45,625 nt of DNA from Labilithrix sp. (GTDB lineage: Bacteria; Myxococcota_A; Polyangia; Polyangiales; Polyangiaceae), in the NCBI GenBank assembly GCA_019637105.1, contig JAHBWF010000048.1, forward strand, positions 1-45,625, given 5' to 3'. Below are positions 16,307-23,955 of this stretch, one piece after another. Numbering within the stretch: the first letter of the stretch is position 1; every line of letters begins with the position of its first letter. Both the position numbers and the translations under genes were made by a program. Below the pieces are notes generated by a model that was not told where the DNA came from, did no database searches, and worked only from the letters and a program-made list of their open reading frames with translations.

Positions 16307-16960
16307 TCACGAGAGGAGCACGTCGAGCTCGTCCGGGAGCGCCGAGAAGTCGGCGATCGTGCTCGCCGCGCCGGCTCTCTCGAGCGCCTCGGCCGCCACG
16401 TTGGTCGTGACGCCGACGACCGTCATCCCCGCCGCGCGCGCGGCGACCACGCCGTTCTCGGCGTCCTCGAAGGCGAGGCACGCCTCGGGCGGCACCGCCA
16501 GGCGCTCCGCCGCCGCGAGGAAGATGTCGGGCGCCGGCTTGCCGCGCAGGCCCTCGTTCGCGACGACGACGTCGAAGGTGGCGCTCCAGCCGAGCCCGTC
16601 GATCACCATCTCTCGGTTCGCGCGGGGCGCCGAGCTCGCGACGGCCAGCTTCAGGCCACGCGCGCGCAGGCGAACGAAGAGCTCGGGCGCCCCGCGCACC
16701 GGCGCGAGGCGCGGGCGGTAGAGCGCGCGGTAGCGCTCCTCCTTCTCTCGTCCGAGCGCGTCGACGAGCGCCGGGGCGACCTCGCGCCCGAGCAGCCGCG
16801 GGACGATGTCCTCGTTCTTGAGGCCGTTGCACGCCTGGAAGATCGCCGGCGTCATGGCGAAGCCGTGGCGTTCGCCGAGCGCCTTCCAGGCCTCGAAGTG
16901 GAACTGGATGTCGTCGACGAGGGTGCCGTTCAGGTCGAAGACGACCGCCTGGAGCTTCAT
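16307..16960 (-). CDS. HAD-superfamily hydrolase (beta-phosphoglucomutase/phosphatase type)
   Basis: A 217-residue cytoplasmic HAD phosphatase with a helical cap after motif I. Motif I reads [10 protein letters not shown] with nucleophile Asp9, but the usual second Asp (general acid/base) is Asn11. Motif II is LAVASSAPR, motif III is the Lys in [10 protein letters not shown], and motif IV is LAFEDAENG. The spacing matches the beta-phosphoglucomutase/GPH-like group; the substrate is unknown. The Asn substitution may lower or alter activity. The ATG at 16960 gives the expected N-terminus. The gene stands alone. Confidence 0.85.
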   Translation of the reverse strand: MKLQAVVFDLNGTLVDDIQFHFEAWKALGERHGFAMTPAIFQACNGLKNEDIVPRLLGREVAPALVDALGREKEERYRALYRPRLAPVRGAPELFVRLRARGLKLAVASSAPRANREMVIDGLGWSATFDVVVANEGLRGKPAPDIFLAAAERLAVPPEACLAFEDAENGVVAARAAGMTVVGVTTNVAAEALERAGAASTIADFSALPDELDVLLS

Positions 16961-17197
16961 GCAGGCGAGCGTAGCCAAGTCGCGGCCCGCGCCCCCGGCC
17001 GCGTCTCCTCGTGCGCCTCCCGCGGTGCGCCCCGTGGGGACGCGGCGCCCACACTTCCGCGCTTCTCCGGACACCGCGGGCGCCTGTCGCCGCGGGATCC
17101 CGTTGGCGCGCTCTCCCGATCGAGGCAGCATGTCGGACGCGGCTTCGAAGTGCGGGCCGTCGTGTTCGAGGCCGAGGTCTCGAAGGAGCGGGGCAGG

Positions 17198-18196
17198 ATG
17201 ATCATCGTTTATGGCACGCGTCTCTACGGTCACGCCGACGCGGTCGAGGGGATGGGGCACGTGAGCTGCCGGTTCGTCCACATCATGTTCGTCCCGCTCA
17301 TCCCCATCGAGACCGTGTTCATGATCGACGAGGAGCGCGGGATGAAGCTGCCGTTCAGCTTCAAGGCCGCGATGAGCGGCTGGCTCCGCGGCGGCGCGTT
17401 GCTCACGGGGATCGGCTCGCTCATCGGCGCCGTCGTGAACTTCGCGGAAGGGGAGCTGCTCATCGGCGCGTTTTTGCTCGGCGTCGCCATCCTCTCGTTC
17501 GCCGCGTTCCCGCTCTTCGGGGTGCTCTTCGGGCGCTGCTCCGATGCGCGTCGCGCCGAGCTCATGGCGATGCTCGGCGTGCACCCGAGCGAGATCGGCG
17601 GGAGCCAGGACGCGCCGACGTCGATGCCGTTCCACGCGTCGCCTCCCGCGCCCTTCCCGCACGGCGGCGTCGCGGCCCCCGCCGGCGGCTTCGGACAGCC
17701 GGGCCACGCGCCGCCACCGGGCGGCTACGGCGCGCCGCCGCAAGGGTATGGTGCGCCGCAGGGACCGAGCGCGCTCGGCTACGGCGCGCCGCCGCAAGGG
17801 GACGGTGCGCCGCAGGGATATGGTGCGCCGCAAGGTGGTTACGGTGCGCCTCCGCCGGCGCCGGGCCCGCAGGGATATGGTGCGCCGCAAGGTTACGGCG
17901 CGCCGCCTCCGCAGGGACATGGTGCGCCGCAAGGTTACGGTGCGCCGGCGCCCGCGCCGAGGCCGCAGGGATATAGTGCGCCGCAAGGTTACGGCGCGCC
18001 GCCTCCGCAGGGACATGGTGCGCCGCCGCCCGCGCCGGGGCCGCAGGGCTTCGGCGCTCCGCCGGGCTACGGCGCCCCGCACGCGCCCGGAGCTCCCCAT
18101 GGCTACGGGATGCCCCAGGGCCACGGCGCTCCGTCGCAAGGACCGGCGATGCCGGGCGGCTACGGTCCTTCGGGCTACGATCCGCTCCGCCGCTGA
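17198..18196 (+). CDS. Membrane protein with GYGAPPQG-repeat tail
   Basis: A 332-residue protein. The N-terminus [18 protein letters not shown] begins a conserved domain seen in myxobacteria and planctomycetes, then [18 protein letters not shown]. Two membrane helices follow (about 68-87 and 90-112). From about residue 170 the protein is low complexity: repeated [19 protein letters not shown] and APGPQGYG units ending in GYDPLRR. Such Gly/Tyr/Pro tails are flexible and could mediate weak self-association. The ATG at 17198 follows GGAGCGGGGCAGG. No enzymatic role can be assigned. Confidence 0.75.
   Translation: MIIVYGTRLYGHADAVEGMGHVSCRFVHIMFVPLIPIETVFMIDEERGMKLPFSFKAAMSGWLRGGALLTGIGSLIGAVVNFAEGELLIGAFLLGVAILSFAAFPLFGVLFGRCSDARRAELMAMLGVHPSEIGGSQDAPTSMPFHASPPAPFPHGGVAAPAGGFGQPGHAPPPGGYGAPPQGYGAPQGPSALGYGAPPQGDGAPQGYGAPQGGYGAPPPAPGPQGYGAPQGYGAPPPQGHGAPQGYGAPAPAPRPQGYSAPQGYGAPPPQGHGAPPPAPGPQGFGAPPGYGAPHAPGAPHGYGMPQGHGAPSQGPAMPGGYGPSGYDPLRR
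17722..18078 (+). repeat. Tandem repeats encoding GYGAPPQG units
   Basis: Units built around gccgcaaggttacggcgcgcc and its variants recur about 15 times within the tail of the membrane protein gene. Unit lengths are multiples of three, so copy-number change would not disrupt the frame. Confidence 0.85.
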
Positions 18197-18592
18197 GCTC
18201 CGTGCGTGCCGCGCGGGCGGATCGTGTCGCGCGGGCGACCAGGGAGTGTCGCGCCGGGCGTCCAGGCGCCGCGCCTTCTTCTCTTCGCTGGAAGCTCGCC
18301 CGCCGGCGCGCTAGTGTCCCGAGCCATGATTCGTCGGGGAATCGCTTCGCCCGTGAGGATCTCGCGACTCACGGGGAGTGCGACTCGAAACCCGTCGCCC
18401 GTTCTTCGGTGTCCGCGGCCGAGCCCTCACGGGCTCGGGCTCCTGCGGTGGTGATCGTTGGCTGTGAGCCTACGTTTCGGGCGTCCGCTCGGGCGAGCGC
18501 TCGAAACGTAGGCCCTCGGCGACGCGAGCGGTTCCTCCCGATGACCACGCAGGGCCGGCGTAGCCGAGCTGCGCTCTAGCGAGGAGCATCGC
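18197..18592. other. Intergenic region with two strong hairpins
   Basis: No supported gene lies in this 396-bp gap. It contains a hairpin CCGAGCCC-tcac-GGGCTCGG at 18419-18438, and a longer nested one at 18469-18512. The first could terminate the upstream transcript. I saw no tRNA fold. Confidence 0.55.
18469..18512. repeat. Nested 44-bp palindrome
   Basis: Outer arms CCTACGTTTCG (18469-18479) and CGAAACGTAGG (18502-18512) are perfect complements. Inside, CGCTCG-gg-CGAGCG (18486-18499) forms a second perfect stem. The outer arms are AT-richer than the surroundings. It could be a terminator stem, a small RNA or a mobile palindromic repeat. Confidence 0.7.
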
Positions 18593-18829
18593 ATGTCCAG
18601 CGCACCGAGCCCCGACGACGCGCACCCCGAGGAGATCGTCTTCGAGCTCGCGACGCGCCTCCTGCGCGGCGGGACCGTCGACGTCACGGATCACGTGGGA
18701 CGGACCTGGCGGGCGACGGCCTCGACGCTCACCTGCCACGACGGCGTCACGCAGACGCTGGTCCTCGACGGCGCGAACGCCTTCGACGTCCTGAGCGAGC
18801 TCGCGAAGCGCTACTCGGCGCCGTCCTAG
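18593..18829 (+). CDS. Small conserved-looking hypothetical protein
   Basis: A 78-residue acidic protein. An N-terminal helix (EEIVFELATRLLRGG) is followed by beta segments (VDVTDHVGRTWRATASTLTC, TQTLVLDGANAF) and a final helix (VLSELAKRYS). The start has a GAGGAG sequence eight bases upstream. I do not recognise the family. It stands between two membrane-protein genes on the same strand. Confidence 0.6.
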   Translation: MSSAPSPDDAHPEEIVFELATRLLRGGTVDVTDHVGRTWRATASTLTCHDGVTQTLVLDGANAFDVLSELAKRYSAPS

Positions 18830-18949
18830 CGACGCGAAGCCCCACCTCGGCGAGGGCCGTCGCGAGAGCCGGCGAGAAACCTTGCGACGACGCGCCGGCA
18901 GGGGGCTCTCACCACTCGAGCTCCTCCGATCTCGTCTCCGTTCAAGCCG

Positions 18950-19705
18950 ATGCGCTCCCCCTTCTCGAATCCCCCCGATCGTCCCCGCCAACCTCCGATC
19001 GACGGAGGGCACCCGCCGCCGGCCTATCCGTCCGCGCCGCCCGCGCATCCCGGCGAGGCGCCGCGATACGCGGGCGCGGCGTCGTTCCATCCCGGCGCGC
19101 CGCCCGCGTATCCGGGGCTGCCGTCCCCGTCTTCGGGCGCGCCCTACGGTCATCCGGGCGTCCCGCCTGCGTATCCGGGGGGACCCGCCGCGTACCTGCC
19201 CGCTCCGTCACGGATCTCGCCTTGGGTCTGGGTCCTCCTCGGGGCGCTGCTGCTCGGGCTGGGGACCTGCGGCGGCGTCGTCGGGCTGGCTGTCCTCGGG
19301 TCGCAACTGGAGCCCGGCGGCGTCATGATCGGCGGCGACATCCCGGCGGCGAAGCGCGACGCGCTCGTCGAGCGCGGCTTGTGCAGGCAGGAGGATCGGC
19401 TGATCGCGTTCTACGATGGGAGCCTGTCGCTCGACATGAGCGAGGTCGCGCTCCTCACCACGGATCGCGTGGTCTTCGCGAAGGACGCGTACGTCGTCGC
19501 GATCCCGCTCGCGAGCGTCGCCTCGATCGATCACCGCGTCGAGGGCGTCATCGGCGACGTCATCGTGGTCCGCGCGACCAACGGCGCCCACCTCCGCATC
19601 GAGGTGGCTCACCTCAATGACGGGATCTCGTTCCTCGACGCGCTCGAGGACGAGGTCCGCAAGAGCCAGCCGGACGTGATCGTCCGTCGCCAAACGCCGC
19701 GCTGA
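18950..19705 (+). CDS. Pro-rich single-pass membrane protein with PH-like C-terminal domain
   Basis: A 251-residue protein. Residues 1-85 are a Pro/Ala/Tyr-rich tail with repeats of the type PPAYPG and APPAHPG. One membrane helix follows at about 89-112 (WVWVLLGALLLGLGTCGGVVG). The C-terminal part (about 125-245) contains LIAFYDGSLSLDMSEVALLT, TDRVVFAKDAYVVAIPLASV and VIGDVIVVRATNGAHLRIEV, a beta pattern like bacterial PH domains that read a scalar signal or bind lipid. The Shine-Dalgarno sequence is weak. It resembles the 17198-18196 protein in pairing a disordered Pro-rich tail with a membrane helix. Function unknown. Confidence 0.68.
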   Translation: MRSPFSNPPDRPRQPPIDGGHPPPAYPSAPPAHPGEAPRYAGAASFHPGAPPAYPGLPSPSSGAPYGHPGVPPAYPGGPAAYLPAPSRISPWVWVLLGALLLGLGTCGGVVGLAVLGSQLEPGGVMIGGDIPAAKRDALVERGLCRQEDRLIAFYDGSLSLDMSEVALLTTDRVVFAKDAYVVAIPLASVASIDHRVEGVIGDVIVVRATNGAHLRIEVAHLNDGISFLDALEDEVRKSQPDVIVRRQTPR

Positions 19706-19817
19706 CCGCGCGGGGCGCGCCGAGCGCCGCGAGCCCCCGCGGCGGCCTCGTCCAGCGCGCTCGACGACCTCGCGCAAGCCCAGCCGCGCGCGCGGCGTCT
19801 CGCCGGCCCGGATCCCA

Positions 19818-19845
19818 TTGACACGACGGGAGCCGAATTTATGTG
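19818..19845 (+). promoter_or_regulatory. Promoter of hsp20, shared motif CATTGACA-N13-ATTTA
   Basis: A perfect TTGACA (19818-19823) is followed by ATTTA at 19837-19841 and TATGTG at 19840-19845 (16-base spacer). An identically spaced copy precedes the gene at 20863. The predicted start is near 19852, giving a leader of about 60 bases. Confidence 0.6.
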
Positions 19846-19867
19846 AGTGGCAAACGCTCCAGACAGC

Positions 19868-19890
19868 GCGGCCGCCGTAGAGGCGGCCGC
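19868..19890 (+). promoter_or_regulatory. Perfect hairpin in the hsp20 leader
   Basis: GCGGCCGCC (19868-19876), loop gtaga, GGCGGCCGC (19882-19890). It ends eight bases before the AAAGGAGG ribosome-binding sequence (19899-19906). It could stabilise the message or act as a translational control element; it does not itself cover the Shine-Dalgarno sequence. Confidence 0.55.
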
Positions 19891-19912
19891 CGGCCAGGAA
19901 AGGAGGACCGAT

Positions 19913-20368
19913 ATGTTGACTGCATGGAATGCGCTTCCGATGCTCGATCGTCTCTTCGACGACGTCATGAACGGAGTTGCCGGCACCGCGCTCGGTCCGG
20001 CCAGGACACAGACCGCGTACAGCCCCGCCATCGACGTCCGCGCGAACGCCGACGCGATCGTGTTCGTCTGCGACGTCCCTGGTCTCAAGCACGAGGACCT
20101 CGAGATCACCGTCGAGTCGGGCACGCTGACGATCAAGGGGCAGCGACGCTACGACGGCGGCGAGAAGGATCAGGTCTGGCTCGGGCGCGCTTACGGCGCC
20201 TTCCAGCGGGCGTTCACGCTTCCGGATCACGTCGACGTCGAGCAGATGACGGCCGATCTGTCGGACGGCGTGCTCACGATCCGGGTGCCGAAGAAGCCGC
20301 AGGCCAAACCTCGTCGCATCGAGATCGGCGGCGCCGGTCACAAGCAGCTCGGCGAAAAAAGGGAATAG
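19913..20368 (+). CDS. hsp20: Small heat shock protein (Hsp20/alpha-crystallin family)
   Basis: A 151-residue ATP-independent chaperone that holds unfolding proteins in the cytoplasm. A short N-terminal arm (MLTAWNALPMLDRLFDDVMN) precedes the alpha-crystallin domain (about 40-135), with AIDVRANADAIVFVCDVPGL, LEITVESGTLTIKGQRR, YGAFQRAFTLPDHVDVEQM and GVLTIRVPKK. The ATG at 19913 follows a perfect AAAGGAGG; an in-frame GTG at 19847 would make the leader hairpin coding and has no ribosome-binding site. A strong promoter and a GC hairpin after the stop suggest a monocistronic, highly expressed transcript. A decayed Hsp20 copy follows. Confidence 0.95.
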   Translation: MLTAWNALPMLDRLFDDVMNGVAGTALGPARTQTAYSPAIDVRANADAIVFVCDVPGLKHEDLEITVESGTLTIKGQRRYDGGEKDQVWLGRAYGAFQRAFTLPDHVDVEQMTADLSDGVLTIRVPKKPQAKPRRIEIGGAGHKQLGEKRE

Positions 20369-20379
20369 GTCGGAGCTCG

Positions 20380-20412
20380 CGCTGGGGGCCCGCGCGCGCG
20401 GGCCGCCCAGCG
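20380..20412 (+). terminator. Strong hairpin after hsp20
   Basis: CGCTGGG (20380-20386) pairs with CCCAGCG (20406-20412) around an inner palindrome GGCCCGCGCGCGCGGGCC. It begins 11 bases after the hsp20 stop. There is no U-tract. Confidence 0.6.
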
Positions 20413-20537
20413 TCGGTCCCGTCGCCCCCTCGGGGAGGTGGCGACGACCGCGGGTCCGTCGACAGACCCTCGTGCGCGGCGGGCTCGCGGCCGGCGCCGC
20501 GAAGGACGGTCGGAGAAGGACAGGAGGTGGAGGCCAT

Positions 20538-20720
20538 GTGGACGCCGAGCGCGAGCGCGGCCCGCGGCAGAAGGAGCGTCGCTCGTCTCGTCGGCGCGTC
20601 ACGCTCCCTCGTGGCGCCGACGCCGCGCAGCTCGACGCCCGCTTCGACGGCGGCGAGCTGACGATACGCGTGCCGAAGCTCGCGCACGCGCGTCGCCGCG
20701 TCATCCCGGTGCGCGTGAAC
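20538..20720 (+). pseudogene. Remnant of a second Hsp20 gene
   Basis: One frame encodes SSRRRVTLPRGADAAQLDAR, then FDGGELTIRVPK and RRRVIPV. These match the last strands of an alpha-crystallin domain (compare TLPDHVDVEQM and GVLTIRVPKK in the intact neighbour). The N-terminal half of the domain is missing. A good ribosome-binding sequence (AGGAGGTGGAGG) and an ATG at 20536 lie just upstream but in another frame. An internal deletion of a tandem hsp20 copy best explains this. The frame stays open beyond the remnant but loses similarity. Confidence 0.6.
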
Positions 20721-20813
20721 GGCCAACGGCCGTCGAGCGCGGTCCTCCGGGCGCGACGCGATCCTCCAGGCGCGATGCGAAGGACGGCCGTCGACGAAGC
20801 TGCCGCTTCGGCA

Positions 20814-20841
20814 TTGACATCGCCCGGCGCGGATTTACACG
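20814..20841 (+). promoter_or_regulatory. Second copy of the CATTGACA-N13-ATTTA promoter motif
   Basis: TTGACA (20814-20819), then 13 bases, then ATTTA (20833-20837), the same geometry as the hsp20 promoter. It lies about 45 bases upstream of the ATG at 20863. Confidence 0.55.
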
Positions 20842-20862
20842 TGCGTACCGCAAGGGATAGCC

Positions 20863-21260
20863 ATGGCCTGCTCGTCGACCGATCCCCTGGAGGTCTGGAT
20901 CGATCACGCCGAACGGAGCTTGTTCGCCCTCGCGAGCGAGCTCCGGCGCGTACCGCTCGATGCGAGCACGAAGGGCTTGCATCTCCGCGCGCTCGAGCTC
21001 AAGCGAGAGATCGCGAGGTGGCGAGGCCGCCCGCCGGATCCGCGCGAGCCGAACGCCGTCCTCGAGGAGATCGAACGGCTCGCGGAGGAGACGCGGCGCC
21101 GCCCGACCAGGATGGACCGCAGCCGCTCGTTGGTCCCCGCGACGTGTTCTCCGACCTCCTCGGTCGGGATCGCTCCGAGCCGGCGGCAGGGAGAGATCGA
21201 CCACGCATCGAAGGCGCCGACGTCCTCGCGGAGCTCGAGAGCCACGGAGCCGGCGCGTGA
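20863..21260 (+). pseudogene. Small helical protein gene with a one-base frameshift at 21102-21104
   Basis: The first ~80 codons give a helical, acidic/basic protein (DPLEVWIDHAERSLFALASE, LEEIERLAEETR) with normal codon use. After the CCC run at 21102-21104 this frame degrades to Ser/Arg-rich text, while the next frame continues with well-biased codons: PDQDGPQPLVGPRDVF, SDLLGRDRSEPAAG and ADVLAELESHGAGA, ending at a TGA at 21258-21260. Restoring one C gives a single 132-residue protein. The family is not recognised. The start has AAGGGA upstream and the gene carries the hsp20-type promoter, so stress induction is likely. The lost base could be real or a sequencing error. Confidence 0.55.
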
Positions 21261-21340
21261 GGGCGCGCGCGAAGCCGCCTGTACATGAGCTCCCGAGGGA
21301 GGGTCGAAGCACGACGACGGCCGGCGACGCGCACCTCACC

Positions 21341-21575
21341 ATGAGCTTCGTCGCCGACCTCGCTCGCGGACACGGCGGTCCTCGCCTCTCCCTCGCCGCT
21401 CCCCCGGTGCGGAAGGTGCACGCACGAAGTGGCGGTCGCCACCTCCGCAGGGCCGTTGGAAGCCGGCGCGCCGCGCCGCGGTCGCCACCCGACGAAGTAC
21501 AACCAGCTCGTGCGGATCGAGGAGGAGCCGGACGTGCTCGGCGGCCACGGCGCGGGAGCAGGAGGTGCACCATGA
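21341..21575 (+). pseudogene. Remnant of an enolase C-terminus
   Basis: Two frames together match the end of enolase. One gives SFVADLA (compare FIADLA in the intact gene at 27366-28661). After a frame change and a ~65-base insert, VAVATSAGPLEAGAP, then RRGRHPTKYNQLVRIEEE, matches [18 protein letters not shown] and [12 protein letters not shown]. The catalytic barrel is absent. The remnant's stop overlaps the ATG of the next gene. Confidence 0.65.
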
Positions 21576-22222
21576 GTGTTCGAGCGCTTTCCCGAGAAGA
21601 CGACGATTCGACGCTCATCGTCCTCGCTCGTCATGGGCAGTCCACCTACAACGTGGAGCGCCGCTACCGCGGCCGCGCCGATCCGCCGCTCGACGCGACG
21701 GGCGTACGCCAGGTCGAACGGCTCGGCGAAGCGGTCGCGCTCTTCGAGCCGACGGCGATCTATACGAGCCCACGGCGCCGCACGCAGTCGACCGCCGCTG
21801 CGGTCGCTCACGCGACCGGGCTCGCCAGCGCTGTCCGCGAGGACATCGACGACCTCGACTACGGCTGGTGGACCGGGAAGACCCCCGACGACGTGGAGGC
21901 CGAGTGGCCGGCGGAGCATGGGCTCTGGCTGAACGCTCCGGAGAAGCTGACGCTGCCCGGTGGTGAAGCCGTGGCGGCCGCGCAGGCGCGCCTCTGGAAC
22001 GCCGTGCTGGCGCTTGGCGCAGCGCACCCGAGGCAGACGATCGTCGCCGTCACTCACGACGTCGCCGTACGGCTGATCGTGTGCAGCGTCCTGGCCGCTC
22101 CGCTGGCGTCGATACACGCGATCCGCATCGAGACGGCCTCGACGAGCGCGATCGAGCTCGGCCGATCGAGGACGAGGCTCGCGTGGCTCAACAACACGAG
22201 TCACCTCGTGGAGCCGTCGTGA
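21572..22222 (+). CDS. Histidine phosphatase family protein (phosphoglycerate-mutase-like)
   Basis: A 216-residue cytoplasmic phosphatase/mutase. The catalytic motif LARHGQSTYNVERRYRG carries Arg20 and His21; the later conserved ETA-type acid region is IDDLDYGWWTGKTPDD, and the second His is in VAVTHDVAVRLI. The family includes cofactor-dependent phosphoglycerate mutase and broad phosphatases; the 216-residue size and the acidic loop fit the phosphatase branch better than a dedicated mutase. Context (enolase and pyruvate kinase in the same island) favours a lower-glycolysis role, by inference. The ATG follows AGGAGG and overlaps the enolase remnant's stop. Confidence 0.85.
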   Translation: MSVRALSREDDDSTLIVLARHGQSTYNVERRYRGRADPPLDATGVRQVERLGEAVALFEPTAIYTSPRRRTQSTAAAVAHATGLASAVREDIDDLDYGWWTGKTPDDVEAEWPAEHGLWLNAPEKLTLPGGEAVAAAQARLWNAVLALGAAHPRQTIVAVTHDVAVRLIVCSVLAAPLASIHAIRIETASTSAIELGRSRTRLAWLNNTSHLVEPS

Positions 22223-22378
22223 CCCGAGAGCATCGCCGCCACGCTCGGCGGCGCGCGGATCCCGCGAAGGAGAAGACCGTCGACGCGCGGCGGCGAGGTC
22301 CTGCTCCCGCGCGCCCTCGCGCCCTCGCGGGCGCCCGGCCCGCGCGCCAGGCGCCGGCGAGGCGGGGCGAACTCACGC

Positions 22379-22801
22379 TCAACGAGCGGTGGATCTTGCG
22401 GAGGCTGGCTTCGATGAGCCGCGGCGGCGCGCTTTTTTGGCCTTTGCCCGCGACGCGCGCTCCTCCGGGGAGCTCGTCTTGCGCGTCGCGCGCCTGCGGA
22501 GCTGAGTGTCCGGCTTGGTGCTGTGGGCGCCCTTGCGCGTCGACTTGCGCGAAGGTCGGCCGGTCGCCGAGTCTTCGAGGTCGTGGGTGACGTGATCGCC
22601 CTGATCCTCCTTGATGTTCCTTTGTGCCGTCACGCCGCCCGCGTAGCGACCGCTCGTGTACTGCGCGGCGTCGGCCGCGCGCCGCTGGCGGCCCGCCTCG
22701 TTCACGAGGCTCTTTTCGCGGTGGACGTGAGGCTTGCGCTTCTTCTTCCGCCAGCTCGACCGCTGCGCTCGCGCCTTCTCCTGTTCGGCTCTCGTGGCCA
22801 T
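22379..22801 (-). CDS. Small Lys/Arg-rich basic protein
   Basis: A 140-residue very basic protein starting MATRAEQEKARAQRSSWRKK. The middle carries RRAADAAQYTSGRYAGGVTA and the acidic QRNIKEDQGDHVTHDLEDSA, and the end is a run of KKARRR-type segments. The composition suggests nucleic-acid binding. A TTG fifteen bases upstream is an alternative start; neither has a clear ribosome-binding site. It is convergent with the phosphatase gene. The family is not recognised with certainty, though the organised central part argues for a real gene. Confidence 0.6.
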   Translation of the reverse strand: MATRAEQEKARAQRSSWRKKKRKPHVHREKSLVNEAGRQRRAADAAQYTSGRYAGGVTAQRNIKEDQGDHVTHDLEDSATGRPSRKSTRKGAHSTKPDTQLRRRATRKTSSPEERASRAKAKKARRRGSSKPASARSTAR

Positions 22802-22898
22802 CGGTGGAATGTCCAAGCAACAGGCGCACCGCCCCGTCCGCGCGCTCGAGCGGCAGTCGCGCCACTTCGTTCCAGGACGGGACAGCCCGCGAGCGGAC

Positions 22899-23327
22899 TC
22901 ACCTCATCGAGGTGCGCACGAGCTCGGCGAGCGTGCGCATCGCGTCGACGCTGGTGAAGATGCCGACGACGGCCCCGCCGCTCCAGACGACCGCGGACCC
23001 ATACTTGTGGGATGCCATCGTCGCGACGACCTCGTCGAGAGGCGTACCGCGGTCGACGCCGAACACGTCCACTTGCATCGCAGATCGGACCGGGATTCGG
23101 GCCGGATCGAGATCCGTGATGGCCTCCAGCATGAGCAGATCCCGCTGCGTGAGCAGCCCGATGAGCCTTCCGCGCTTGCCGTCCTCGAGCACGGGGAGGT
23201 GGCGAACGCCGAGCTCGTCCATCCTGCGGCGCGCCTGGGCAAGGCTCACGTCCGGACCGATCACGTGAGGATCGGCGGTCATGAATCGATCGATGGCGAA
23301 GACCTGAGCGATGGACGACTTTTTCAC
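22899..23327 (-). CDS. CBS-pair domain protein
   Basis: A 142-residue Bateman module. CBS1 (about residues 10-70) contains DRFMTADPHVIGPDVSLAQA and GKRGRLIGLLTQRDLLML. CBS2 (about 80-138) has SAMQVDVFGVDRGTPLDEVV and GGAVVGIFTSVDAMRTLAEL. It resembles the CBS protein at 1974-2447, including the final VDAMR/ADAMR helix. The GTG at 23327 is preferred over the ATG at 23282 because the latter would cut the first strand of CBS1; no ribosome-binding site is visible for either. It is divergent from the universal stress protein gene (127 bp apart), a common pairing in stress islands; it may sense adenylate charge. Confidence 0.82.
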   Translation of the reverse strand: MKKSSIAQVFAIDRFMTADPHVIGPDVSLAQARRRMDELGVRHLPVLEDGKRGRLIGLLTQRDLLMLEAITDLDPARIPVRSAMQVDVFGVDRGTPLDEVVATMASHKYGSAVVWSGGAVVGIFTSVDAMRTLAELVRTSMR

Positions 23328-23454
23328 GCGCGGACAAGAAGCAAATCCGGTGCACTCGATCGGCTCTGCTCGTCGAGGCCGAACGCCACGCGGCGTCGAC
23401 GCATGGCGCGCCGGTTGCTCGGACGACCGACGTGACGAACACACGGGGTCTCCC

Positions 23455-23955
23455 ATGACGGGCTTCCAGCACATCCTGGTTCCGACGGACTTTGGCGAGG
23501 CGTCCGACCGAGCCCTCGATCTGGCGATCGAGATCGGGCGCCGGTTCGACGCGACGATCACGCTGCTCCACACGACCTGGATGCCGCCCTACTCGTTCGA
23601 GGCGTACGCCGAGGGCCTGCCGTGGCCGACGCGCGAGCTCCGGGGCGAAGCTCAGAAGGGCCTGGACGCGGCCGTCGAACGAGCCAGGTCCCGCTACCCG
23701 AAGGTGACGGGGAAGCTCGCGATGGGCGACGCGTGGGACCGGATCCTCGAGGCGGCGAAGGATCACAGCGCCGACCTCATCGTGATGGGGACGCGCGGCC
23801 GTCGCGGCGTGGCGCACGCCCTCCTCGGCAGCATCACCGAGAAGGTCGTTCGCCTCTCTCCGACGCCCGTCTTGACCGTCTCGGCCGAGGCCGAGCGACG
23901 CGAGAAGAAGAACGCGTTCGCCGAGATCCGCAGGCACGCCTCGAAGCACCGTTGA
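23455..23955 (+). CDS. Universal stress protein (UspA family)
   Basis: A 166-residue cytoplasmic protein with one Usp domain. The N-terminal strand HILVPTDFGEASDRALDLAI and the ATP-binding signature MGTRGRRGVAHALLGS, followed by TEKVVRLSPTPVLTV, are intact, so it is of the ATP-binding Usp class. The C-terminal 20 residues are basic. An ATG at 23455 gives the canonical start. The gene is divergent from the CBS-pair gene and is followed by a run of nine C at 23963-23971. The role is probably survival under energy or oxygen stress, by family analogy. Confidence 0.93.
   Translation: MTGFQHILVPTDFGEASDRALDLAIEIGRRFDATITLLHTTWMPPYSFEAYAEGLPWPTRELRGEAQKGLDAAVERARSRYPKVTGKLAMGDAWDRILEAAKDHSADLIVMGTRGRRGVAHALLGSITEKVVRLSPTPVLTVSAEAERREKKNAFAEIRRHASKHR

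Noticed and set aside
18301-18460. Possible tRNA in the gene-poor gap
   Set aside because: A T-loop-like GACTCGAAACCC is present but no acceptor stem or anticodon arm can be folded around it.
19847-19912. Upstream GTG as hsp20 start
   Set aside because: It has no ribosome-binding site and would translate the leader hairpin; the ATG at 19913 has a perfect one.
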